DNA from: JAENVU01 sp964544295
Lineage (GTDB): Bacteria > Actinomycetota > Acidimicrobiia > IMCC26256 > JAENVU01
Direction: 5' to 3'
Assembly: GCA_964544295.1 (NCBI GenBank)
Contig: CAZJBJ010000128.1
Coordinates: forward strand, 1-11,215
DNA: 11,215 nt
Shown here: positions 1-5,959 of the stretch, in pieces
Layout: every line of letters starts with the position of its first letter
Position numbering within the stretch: position 1 is the stretch's first letter
Made by a program: the position numbers and the translations under genes
The notes under the pieces: generated by a model
Told to the model about the DNA's origin: nothing
Seen by the model: only the letters and a program-made list of their open reading frames with translations
Database searches by the model: none

Positions 1-689
1 TGCCGGTGCACGGCCACGCAGGGGTGACCGCACGGCTCATCGTCGAACGCATCGCCCCGGGCGGCGATCGGGTCGACCAACGGCCCGACGTCGCCGCGCG
101 CTGGGAGATCTGGCGGGCCGAGAAGGCACGCCGGGTCGGCGACGACCGCGGGCTCGGCGTGTCCTCAGCGGCGGTGTTCGACGCGATGAACCGCCATGTT
201 CCGGACGACGCGGTGATCACTGTCGACGTCGGCAACCAGGCGTACTCGTTCGGGCGCTATTTCGAGTGCACGGCACAGTCGATCCTCATGTCCGGATACC
301 TGGGATCGATCGGCTTCGGCTTTCCTGCGGCAATGGGCGCATGGGCGGCGGTGGGTGACACCCGCCCGATCGTCGCCGTCACCGGTGACGGCGGCTACGG
401 CCAGTATCTCGCCGAACTGACGACCGCGGTGAAGTACCGCATGCCGATCACCCACGTCCTGCTGGACAACTCCTCGCTCGGGAAGATCACGAAAGAGCAA
501 CGCGCCGCGGAATACGAGGTGTGGCATACCGATCTGCTGAACCCGGACTTCGCCGCCTACGCCGAGCTTTGTGGTGCGTTGGGGATCCGGGTGGACTCGA
601 GCAAGGAGCTCGACGGCGCACTCGCTCGGGCGCTCGACCACGACGGCCCGTCGCTCATCGCCGTAACCGCCGATCCCGAACTGATCTGA
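1..689 (+). CDS. Thiamine diphosphate-dependent enzyme (acetolactate synthase/pyruvate oxidase-like), C-terminal part, 5' end outside window
   Basis: The gene enters from upstream and is read from base 3; only its last ~228 codons are visible. They form the C-terminal ThDP-binding domain of the acetolactate synthase/pyruvate oxidase/carboligase superfamily. Visible marks are the glycine- and alanine-rich LGSIGFGFPAAMGA stretch (about 286-330) and the ThDP-Mg motif, which begins GDGG (384-395) and ends 26 residues later in a DNSS segment. Family knowledge: such enzymes decarboxylate 2-oxo acids and transfer the resulting two-carbon unit. The N-terminal catalytic glutamate and any FAD site lie outside the window, so the substrate cannot be assigned. 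The stop (TGA) lies only 7 bp from the end of the convergent RidA-like gene. Certain as a ThDP-enzyme C-terminus; the exact reaction is unknown. Confidence 0.88.
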   Translation, partial: PVHGHAGVTARLIVERIAPGGDRVDQRPDVAARWEIWRAEKARRVGDDRGLGVSSAAVFDAMNRHVPDDAVITVDVGNQAYSFGRYFECTAQSILMSGYLGSIGFGFPAAMGAWAAVGDTRPIVAVTGDGGYGQYLAELTTAVKYRMPITHVLLDNSSLGKITKEQRAAEYEVWHTDLLNPDFAAYAELCGALGIRVDSSKELDGALARALDHDGPSLIAVTADPELI

Positions 690-696
690 CGGCCTC

Positions 697-1089
697 TCAG
701 CCGGCGCGCGGTGCGTAGGCGTCGACCTCGATCTCGACCAAGTGGTCGGGGTCGATGAGTCGGGAAACCTCCACCATCGTCGCAGCCGGCCGGATTCCTC
801 CGAACACTTCGCCGTGAGCCCGGCCCACCGCCTCCCAGTCGTCGATCTCCACGACGAACATCCGCGTCCGGACGACGTCGTCGAACGAGGCACCGGCCCG
901 GGCCAGCGCCTCGCCGATGATGCGCAGTGCGACCCGCGTCTGTTCCGCTGCGTCACCGACGCCGACGACCGACCCGTCCACCGTCGCGGTCGTTCCCGCA
1001 ACGTGGACGTGATCCCCGGCCCGTACGGCGCGGCAGTAGCCCACCGTCGGCTCCCACGGGTTGTCACTGCCGAACCGCTCAATATCCAT
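697..1089 (-). CDS. RidA/YjgF/YER057c/UK114 family protein
   Basis: This 130-residue protein has the whole length and pattern of a Rid-family trimer subunit. It has an N-terminal strand with GYCRAVRAGDHVHVAGT, a central helix (EQTRVALRIIGEALARAG), the strand VVRTRMFVV, and the C-terminal IRPAATMVEVSRLIDP...LVEIEVDAYAP. Canonical RidA deaminates reactive enamines and imines released by PLP enzymes. It uses an arginine in a PARS/T-V-E-V segment; here the aligned segment is RPAAT-MVEV, so that arginine is not at its usual place and the activity may differ. I chose ATG at 1089; a GTG directly before it (1092) is also possible. I see no clear Shine-Dalgarno sequence. It is the last gene of a minus-strand operon, 39 bp after the selenoprotein gene, so translation may depend on co-transcription. 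Confidence 0.9.
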   Translation of the reverse strand: MDIERFGSDNPWEPTVGYCRAVRAGDHVHVAGTTATVDGSVVGVGDAAEQTRVALRIIGEALARAGASFDDVVRTRMFVVEIDDWEAVGRAHGEVFGGIRPAATMVEVSRLIDPDHLVEIEVDAYAPRAG

Positions 1090-1128
1090 CACGGAAGTGT
1101 GGCCGGCGGCGGCGAGCAGTCCTGGGCA

Positions 1129-2271
1129 CTATTGCAAGCGGTGTTGGCTGACCGGGAGCACGTAGAACCAGAACGGTTGCGGGGCGTCCGCGTCCTTCAT
1201 CGCTTGCTGGGCCCGGTGCAGCATCTTGCCCGCGGCGGTCTGTTGCGCGAACCAGGTCTCGGCCGAGCGCGCCGCCGGGACATGCTCGGAGAGACCCGCG
1301 GCCGCCTGCTCGTAGTAGCCACGGACCGCGAGTCCGGCAGTCACCGGGTTCTCCGGGATCTCCGCCGCATCCCACGCGGTGCCGTCGGCCACCCGATCGA
1401 ACGCGAAGAGCGCCGCCTCGACCATGTCCGGGTCCACCGCGGCCCGGATCCCTCCGGCGGCCCGGTCGAACGCTCCCCGGAGCCCGCGCATCTCGTCCAC
1501 CGCGGCCGGGAGCGACGGGTCGAGTCGGGCCGGCATGGGGCACGCGAGCGGCATGTCGACGTCGTCCTCGATGACCTCGCCGTAGGAGGTGAGCGTCGGC
1601 TCCGTGGCGTCCAGCAACGCGAACGCCTCGCGCAGGACCGCGTGTTGGAACTCGGCATCCCGCGGCTTGCCGAGTGGTCGACCCAACGGGAACTGGCAGT
1701 AGAGACCGCGCGGGATGGGCATCCGCGCCGCCACCTCGTGCATCGAGATCAGCGAGACCGTCGCGATACCGGCGGATTCGAGGGTGTATGCGAGCGCACC
1801 GACCGTGCGCGTACAGAGCGGTCAGACCGGAGTGAGCAATACGACGTCGGTCCCCTGCTCTCGCAGCAAGTGGGCGGCCTGGGGTCCGGTGTCGTTGAGG
1901 ATCGTGGCAAGGTCCGACTGGGCACCCATGAACGACAGGTGATTGGGCGCGACGCCTCCGATCGTCCCCGCTGCGGCGAGTTCGTCCAGCCGGTCCACCG
2001 GGAAGACCACGTTGCGATCGAGCATCATCCCGCTGCGGTCGAGGTTCTGGCTGTTGTGGCTGATGGTGACATCGGCCCGGCCGTGCGGGATCACGCGATA
2101 CCCCGGATCGAAGATGCCGAAGGAGTCCTCCCCCTCCAGATGCAGACCGGCCGTGGTCACGATGGCGACCTGAGCGTCGGCGAGAGTCGGGGCCTTCGCG
2201 AACGGTGCGCCCTCGAGATCCGGGACTGGCAACGTCGCCATCACCGCGCGCATGTCGTGGTCAGCACCCAT
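1129..2271 (-). CDS. Selenoprotein, GrdB/PrdB (glycine/sarcosine/betaine/D-proline reductase) family, read through an in-frame UGA
   Basis: The frame runs 2271 to 1129 (380 residues, stop TAG) with one internal TGA at 1822-1824 as codon 150. Both halves lie in the same frame and read as one GrdB-type protein. Before the TGA are ISHNSQNLDRSGMMLDRNVVFPVDRLDEL and GGVAPNHLSFMG; directly after it is PLCTRTVGALAYTLESAGIATVSLIS; further on is QFPLGRPLGKP with GYYE near the end. The TGA falls in TPV-U-PLCTRT, giving a UxxC redox pair (U150, C153). GrdB and PrdB of clostridia carry a catalytic selenocysteine of this type and reduce C-N bonds of glycine, betaine, sarcosine or proline. A SECIS-like hairpin follows at the right distance. 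The start ATG has a strong GGAGG 7 nt upstream. It is the second gene of an operon (72-aa protein, selenoprotein, RidA). No GrdA, GrdC, GrdE, PrdA or selA/B/C/D gene is in the window, so substrate and partners are unknown. Alternative: an inactivated gene with a nonsense mutation, which the hairpin and the motif make unlikely. Confidence 0.9.
1794..1810 (-). promoter_or_regulatory. Bacterial SECIS-like hairpin (SelB-binding element)
   Basis: In the mRNA the sequence GCGCAC-GGUCG-GUGCGC forms a perfect 6-bp stem with a 5-nt loop. The stem begins at nucleotide 12 after the UGA. Bacterial SECIS elements sit inside the coding region just 3' of the UGA; the E. coli fdhF element also starts about 11-12 nt after its UGA and carries a GGUC-containing loop recognised by SelB (from memory). 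A weaker outer helix, UGUA with UACA (1785-1815), could extend the stem across an asymmetric internal loop. A purely coding explanation for such a perfect hairpin at this exact place is unlikely, but binding by SelB is inferred. Confidence 0.8.
1822..1824 (-). other. In-frame UGA predicted to encode selenocysteine (residue 150)
   Basis: The codon lies between V149 and P151, three residues before C153. In GrdB/PrdB-type proteins and their cysteine-containing relatives this is the first position of the redox U/CxxC motif. One base change (TGA to TGC or TGT) would give the cysteine form. The downstream frame stays open for 230 more codons with conserved-looking family motifs. Confidence 0.88.
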
Positions 2272-2278
2272 GATTCGT

Positions 2279-2283
2279 CCTCC
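2279..2283 (-). promoter_or_regulatory. Shine-Dalgarno site of the selenoprotein gene
   Basis: On the minus strand GGAGG lies 7 nt before the ATG at 2271. It is the strongest ribosome binding site in the window, and it fixes the start of the selenoprotein gene against the later in-frame ATGs at codons 7 and 11. Confidence 0.8.
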
Positions 2284-2310
2284 GCTCGTCGACCGGGTCG
2301 GTGATCGCGG

Positions 2311-2529
2311 TCAACTTATCTGCTGGTCTTCGCCGAGCACGCCGACGAAGAAGTGCGTGAGCCGCGCCACGTCGGTCGCGGCGAGCTGAAACGTCGACAC
2401 GCACGCCCCATCCCGCCAATGACTCATCACGACGACGTGGTCGGCGCGGTGCCACGTGGCCCGCAGGCACGTATCACGGGCGTCCGCAAGGATCACGGAC
2501 GGCGGCGCAACGATCTCGGTCGATATCAT
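2311..2529 (-). CDS. Small conserved-looking protein of 72 aa, first gene of the selenoprotein operon
   Basis: The 72-residue protein starts MISTEIVAPPSV and contains a core HVVVMSHWRDGACVSTFQLA followed by a helix, TDVARLTHFFVGVLGE. The beta-beta-helix look and the S-x-WRDG-x-C-x-x-TF pattern resemble short actinobacterial hypothetical proteins I have seen, but I know no function. Cysteines are at residues 21 and 43; there is no signal peptide or membrane helix. The frame stays open upstream to 2682, but that extension is arginine- and serine-rich and not protein-like, and a promoter lies just before the ATG at 2529, so I chose this start. It ends 39 bp before the selenoprotein start, suggesting co-transcription. 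Its role, perhaps accessory to the reductase, is inferred from position only. Confidence 0.6.
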   Translation of the reverse strand: MISTEIVAPPSVILADARDTCLRATWHRADHVVVMSHWRDGACVSTFQLAATDVARLTHFFVGVLGEDQQIS

Positions 2530-2535
2530 GGGCGA

Positions 2536-2564
2536 AGTATGGGGCGTCGGAGCGCGTCCGACAA
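2536..2564 (-). promoter_or_regulatory. Candidate promoter of the selenoprotein operon (leaderless type)
   Basis: On the minus strand TTGTCG (2559-2564) is followed by 17 bp and then CATACT (2536-2541). Each box matches 4 of 6 bases of the sigma70 consensus. The -10 box ends 6 nt before the ATG at 2529, where transcription would start at or next to the start codon. No Shine-Dalgarno is seen, which agrees with a leaderless mRNA. The rest of the stretch up to the end of the RDD gene (2565-2694) shows no gene and no convincing terminator. Confidence 0.4.
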
Positions 2565-2694
2565 CCGATGACGCCGAGGTGTCACACGTCGCGCACGATA
2601 CGAGCTTGCCCTCCACGCGACGTCCAGGCACTGAACAACCCGACCGGCTTGTCATACGACTCACCCGAACCGACGATCGCATCGGCGCTCGACG

Positions 2695-3519
2695 CTACCG
2701 GGAGCCGGCCGCCCCACCGGCCGGGCCGGAACCGAACGGTGCTCGGGTCCGCGTCACGATCGTGCCCGCGGCACGGTCGTGCAGCCCCCGACGGGAAGGA
2801 AAGAAGATCGGGAGGTGCACCGTCAGGTACCAGACCCACGCACCGAGCACCGCAGTCAATCCACCTACGGGCACGAGCACGATCGATGCCACCGGGACCG
2901 CCCACCGCACCGTCGCCGTCCGCCAACCGGGCACCGAACCGTCGAGGTGTTCCACCCGGGTCCCCACGACGAGGTTGCCGACCGTCCGACCCCACAGTGC
3001 GACCGTCACGATGAGGTACGCGGCAATCACCGGGAACGACCACCAACCCTGCCAGTGACCGGCCATGATCCGGTTGACGACGATGCCGATGGACCCGTAC
3101 ACCAGCTCGTCGATCGCGCCTGCGACAATCCGCCGACCCGGACTCGCCAGCACGGCTCGACCACCGCTGGCCCGAGCATCGTCCTCGGCGTCGGTGTCGA
3201 CGTCGAAACCGCCCTCGATCAGGTCGACGAAGTCGTCCACGTCGACCCGGCGCGCCCGGGGCACGACCAGGATCCCGCCTTCCTCCCATTCCGACGCGAT
3301 ATTGGCTGCCTGCAAGTGCATGTCCAGCCCGGCACGCTGCTCATCGGTCCAGTCGGAGAAGTCGTATTCGAGCATCGCGTGATCCCATGCCGCCGGGCGG
3401 AACGGCCCGGTGGGTGCATGATCCGATTGGGTGGGACGCTCGGCCACGAGCTCGACGGCGCAGTCGGCACACATGGTGAACCCGGGCCGGAACTCGTCGC
3501 CACACCTCGAACACCACAT
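2695..3519 (-). CDS. RDD-family membrane protein with N-terminal zinc ribbon
   Basis: The 274-residue protein begins with a zinc ribbon (C3-x2-C6 and C17-x2-C20). A small soluble module follows (about 50-102: YDFSDWTDEQRAGLDMHL...ILVVP...VDDFVDLIE), then an acidic linker. The C-terminal RDD domain (about 125-258) shows GRRIVAGAIDELVYGSIGIVV as its first membrane helix, FPVIAAYLIVTVALWGRTVGNLVVGTRV as the second helix plus the conserved T-x-G-x3-G-x-RV turn, a third helix near 206-235, and the closing RRGLHDRAAGTIV motif. RDD proteins are small integral membrane proteins of mostly unknown function; some act in ion exchange. The start is ATG 3519, preceded by AGAGG about 9 nt upstream; further upstream in-frame codons give no domain. 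It is divergent from the ECF sigma gene, so the two may share control. Confidence 0.87.
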   Translation of the reverse strand: MWCSRCGDEFRPGFTMCADCAVELVAERPTQSDHAPTGPFRPAAWDHAMLEYDFSDWTDEQRAGLDMHLQAANIASEWEEGGILVVPRARRVDVDDFVDLIEGGFDVDTDAEDDARASGGRAVLASPGRRIVAGAIDELVYGSIGIVVNRIMAGHWQGWWSFPVIAAYLIVTVALWGRTVGNLVVGTRVEHLDGSVPGWRTATVRWAVPVASIVLVPVGGLTAVLGAWVWYLTVHLPIFFPSRRGLHDRAAGTIVTRTRAPFGSGPAGGAAGSR

Positions 3520-3558
3520 CGCCCTGCCTCTCGACTGGCCATGGACGTCGAGTGGCAC

Positions 3559-3602
3559 TCCCACCCGACGCGCCGACATTCTCCCACGCAACGCGGGTGG
3601 GA
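3559..3602. repeat. 9-bp inverted repeat in the RDD/sigma divergent region
   Basis: TCCCACCCG (3559-3567) and CGGGTGGGA (3594-3602) are perfect inverted copies separated by 26 bp. CTCCCAC also occurs as a direct repeat at 3558 and 3581. The repeat sits between the starts of the RDD gene (3519, minus) and the sigma gene (3630, plus). It could be a regulator site or a hairpin in the sigma leader. Function is inferred only. Confidence 0.45.
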
Positions 3603-3629
3603 TTGCGCGACGGTCGCGCCGGGCCCAAG

Positions 3630-4295
3630 ATGGGCGCAGTGAGCGAGCTGGGCCGGTCGGAGGAAGATGACGAGCTCGTCGCGCGTCTGCGCGGAGGCGA
3701 CGAGGCTGCGTTCCGGGACCTCCTCGATCGATTCGACGCGCCGCTCCGACGCGCTGCCCGCACCTACGTGGCGACGGATGCCGCGGCCGATGAGGTCGTG
3801 CAGGACGTGTGGGTCAGCGTGCTCCGCGGGATCGACCGGTTCGAGCAGCGGTCGTCGCTGAAGACCTGGATCTACCGGATCCTCATGAACATCGCTCGCA
3901 CTCGCGGCACGCGCGACAAACGCAGTATTCCGTTCGCCAGTCTGGGGAGCGACGGCGAGGATGGCGACACCGCGACGTTCTCGCCAGAGCGGTTCCAAGA
4001 TGCGCACGACGACTACCCCGGCCACTGGGCCGCGTTTCCAAGCCGTTGGCACGACCTCCCCGAGGTCCGCGCGGTTGGACGCGAGACGCTCGACGTCGTA
4101 CGAGCTGCGTTGGATCGCCTGCCACCGAACCAGCAGGAAGTGGTACGCCTGCGCGACGTGGAGGGCTGGACAAGCGCCGAGGTGTGTAACGCGCTGGACC
4201 TCTCCGAGACCAACCAGCGGGTGTTGCTCCATCGTGGCCGCGCCAAACTGCGAGCTGCACTCGAGTCGTACTTCGACGCCGAGGGGGAAACGTGA
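3630..4295 (+). CDS. RNA polymerase ECF-type sigma factor
   Basis: The 221-residue protein has the two sigma domains of the extracytoplasmic-function group. Region 2 spans about 15-100: ELVARLRGGDEAAFRDLLDRF, DEVVQDVWVSVLRGIDRF, then SLKTWIYRILMNIARTRGTRDKR. A linker of about 50 residues follows, with acidic and aromatic residues. Region 4 (about 155-213) reads ALDRLPPNQQEVVRLRDVEGWTSAEVCNALDLSETNQRVLLHRGRAKLR, including the DNA-recognition helix. It directs core RNA polymerase to a small regulon. The start is ATG 3630, although GTG 3639 is also possible; neither has a strong Shine-Dalgarno. The frame is open further upstream to 3552, but that part overlaps the inverted repeat and is not sigma-like. 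Its stop overlaps the anti-sigma start by 4 nt (GTGA), which shows translational coupling. Confidence 0.95.
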   Translation: MGAVSELGRSEEDDELVARLRGGDEAAFRDLLDRFDAPLRRAARTYVATDAAADEVVQDVWVSVLRGIDRFEQRSSLKTWIYRILMNIARTRGTRDKRSIPFASLGSDGEDGDTATFSPERFQDAHDDYPGHWAAFPSRWHDLPEVRAVGRETLDVVRAALDRLPPNQQEVVRLRDVEGWTSAEVCNALDLSETNQRVLLHRGRAKLRAALESYFDAEGET

Positions 4296-4579
4296 GCGAG
4301 CCGACCGAACGCGTGAACGACGACGCTGACGAGATGGCGTGCCGGGAACTGGTCGAGCGCGTGACCGACTATTTGGAGGCAGCCCTTCCCGACGCCGAAC
4401 GGCATCGGTTCGAAGCCCACGTCGCAGAATGCCCCGGGTGCGAGGACGTGCTCGGCCAGTTTCGCGCGGTCATCGTCGCGAGCGGCCGCCTCGCGACCAC
4501 CGATGTCGCTACCGTCGATCCCGCAACCCGAGAGGCCCTCCTCGAACTCTTTCGCGAGTTCGAGGCCGGGAACGGCTGA
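4292..4579 (+). CDS. Zinc-finger anti-sigma factor (ZAS/zf-HC2 type), soluble
   Basis: The 95-residue protein has the H-x3-C-x2-C zinc-binding motif (H43, C47, C50) inside HVAECPGCEDVLGQFRAV. Upstream residues C17 and H38 could complete zinc coordination. Family knowledge: ZAS-domain proteins bind the partner ECF sigma and hold it inactive until a signal, often redox, releases it. There is no transmembrane segment, so it acts in the cytoplasm. It starts at GTG 4292, overlapping the sigma stop, so the pair is made together. The partner sigma is clearly the upstream gene; the signal is unknown. Confidence 0.92.
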   Translation: MSEPTERVNDDADEMACRELVERVTDYLEAALPDAERHRFEAHVAECPGCEDVLGQFRAVIVASGRLATTDVATVDPATREALLELFREFEAGNG

Positions 4580-4586
4580 CGGGTTC

Positions 4587-4592
4587 TAGCGT
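4587..4592 (+). promoter_or_regulatory. Candidate -10 element before the CoA-transferase gene
   Basis: TAGCGT fits the actinobacterial TANNNT pattern and ends 6 nt before ATG 4599. No -35 match is seen. A GGAGG at 4593-4597 is only 1 nt from that ATG, too close for a normal Shine-Dalgarno, so a leaderless start is the better reading. Read-through from the sigma operon 19 bp upstream is also possible. Confidence 0.3.
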
Positions 4593-4598
4593 GGAGGC

Positions 4599-5897
4599 AT
4601 GCCACGCTCCACGATGACTCCCACCGACGCGGCTGCGCAGCTCCGCCCACGCGACTCGCTCGGCATCCCCCTCGGCCCCGGACAACCGCCGGCATTCCTC
4701 CACGCCCTCGGCGAGCGCGACGACTGGGTCGAACTCACGGTCTTCGGCGCGCTCCTCGTGGACCTCTACGAGGTATTCATGAAACCCGGAGTGCGCTACC
4801 TCTCCGGTTTCTTCGGGCCCGCCGAGCGGTTCCTGGTCGACAGTGGTGCGCGCGTCGAGTTCATTCCCGCGGACTTCCGGCGCTTCACCCGCATCGCCGA
4901 GCAGTTGGCACCTCGGGTCGTTGCAACCGTTGCGTCGCCACCTGACGCTGACGGGTTCGTGTCCTTGTCGCTGCACGCCGGCGCGACAATCGACGCGATT
5001 TGTGCTGCCGGGGCCGACCCGGATCGCATCCTGGTCGTCGAGGTCAACCCGAAGTTTCCCCGCACCCGAGGGCTCCTCCCGGAGTACCCGCACCGGATCC
5101 ACGTCGACGACATCGACATCCTCGTGGAGTCCGACCGTGATCCGTTCGTCCTGCCCGAGGTCGAGCCGAGCGACGTCGATCGCGCCATCGCCGCGCACGT
5201 CGCACCCCTCATCCCGGACGGCACGACGCTGCAGACCGGTATCGGTGGTATCCCTTCGACGATCGTCGGCCTCCTCGCCCAAGGCGACGGCGGCGACTAC
5301 GGCGTGCACTCGGAGATGTTCACGACTGGGCTCATGCAGCTCCATCGCGCCGGCAAGGTGTCGAACGCCCACAAAGGCCAGTTCGACGGCGTGTCGATCA
5401 CGACCTTCGCTGCGGGCACCCTCGACCTCTACGACTGGCTACACGACAACGACGACGTCGCGTTCCTTCCCGTCGACGTCGTGAACGCGCCCGAGGTGAT
5501 CGCCCGCAACCGGACGATGGTCACGATCAACGGCGCGCTCACCGTTGATCTCAACGGTCAGGTCGTCGCCGACACCATCGGCGGTCGTCAGTTCTCCGGC
5601 ATCGGCGGCCACGAGGATTTCATCGCCCAGTCCGGTCTCTCCCTCGAGGATCGGTCCCTCATCTGCCTCCCGTCGACGTCCGTTGTGGACGGGGTCACCA
5701 TCTCGCGGATCTCGGCATCGCTGGCCCAGGGGTGGATCGTCACGACCCCCCGCCACCAGCTGGACCTCGTCGTGACCGAGCATGGCGTCGCGCACCTCCG
5801 TGGTCGAACGGTGCGTGAACGCGCTCGCGCGCTGGCCGACATCGCCGCGCCCCAGTTCCGGGACGAACTCCGGGCCTGCGCCGAGCAGCTGGCCTGA
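4599..5897 (+). CDS. Acetyl-CoA hydrolase/transferase family protein (4-hydroxybutyrate CoA-transferase-like)
   Basis: The 432-residue protein spans both halves of the family. The N-terminal half carries GRKVxxG-like substrate segments in weak form and the DADGFVSLSLHAG stretch (about 117-128). The C-terminal half shows QTGIGGIPSTI (212-222), GVHSEMFT with the expected catalytic glutamate E239, GRQFSGIGGHEDFI (about 329-342), and the closing VVTEHGVAHLRGRTVRERARALADIAAPQFRDEL. Family knowledge: the glutamate forms a glutamyl-CoA intermediate and passes CoA from an acyl-CoA such as acetyl-CoA to a carboxylic acid. The acceptor is not readable from sequence. The length is that of a full family member. 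The start ATG 4599 lies 19 bp after the anti-sigma gene; ATG 4614 is an alternative. Near fatty-acid and steroid-type genes it may activate an organic acid for degradation, which is inference. Confidence 0.92.
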   Translation: MPRSTMTPTDAAAQLRPRDSLGIPLGPGQPPAFLHALGERDDWVELTVFGALLVDLYEVFMKPGVRYLSGFFGPAERFLVDSGARVEFIPADFRRFTRIAEQLAPRVVATVASPPDADGFVSLSLHAGATIDAICAAGADPDRILVVEVNPKFPRTRGLLPEYPHRIHVDDIDILVESDRDPFVLPEVEPSDVDRAIAAHVAPLIPDGTTLQTGIGGIPSTIVGLLAQGDGGDYGVHSEMFTTGLMQLHRAGKVSNAHKGQFDGVSITTFAAGTLDLYDWLHDNDDVAFLPVDVVNAPEVIARNRTMVTINGALTVDLNGQVVADTIGGRQFSGIGGHEDFIAQSGLSLEDRSLICLPSTSVVDGVTISRISASLAQGWIVTTPRHQLDLVVTEHGVAHLRGRTVRERARALADIAAPQFRDELRACAEQLA

Positions 5898-5959
5898 GCG
5901 GACTCCGGCCTGTCGCACCCCGAAGGTACCCTCCGAACCTCGACCAAGAGAGGACCAGG

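Noticed and set aside
1129..1743. A separate gene starting at the ATG at 1743
   Set aside because: No ribosome binding site, and the ATG lies in the middle of the GrdB-type domain; 26 open codons join it in frame to the TGA.
1822..1824. TGA read as an ordinary stop or as a nonsense mutation in a decaying gene
   Set aside because: The frame continues without other stops or shifts, family motifs continue on both sides, the TGA is at the redox position and a SECIS-like hairpin follows.
742..2304. 520-codon open frame on the plus strand
   Set aside because: It runs antisense to the RidA and selenoprotein genes, is rich in R, H, V, E and G, and shows no protein motif; typical of high-GC antisense frames.
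2641..2694. Hairpin candidate after the RDD stop (CCGA...TCGG with CGATCG inside)
   Set aside because: The stem is only 4 bp with an inner palindrome and no U tract; too weak to call a terminator.
2456..3642. Several plus-strand open frames over the RDD gene
   Set aside because: They are antisense to a gene with clear zinc ribbon and RDD motifs and are full of P, R, T and H.
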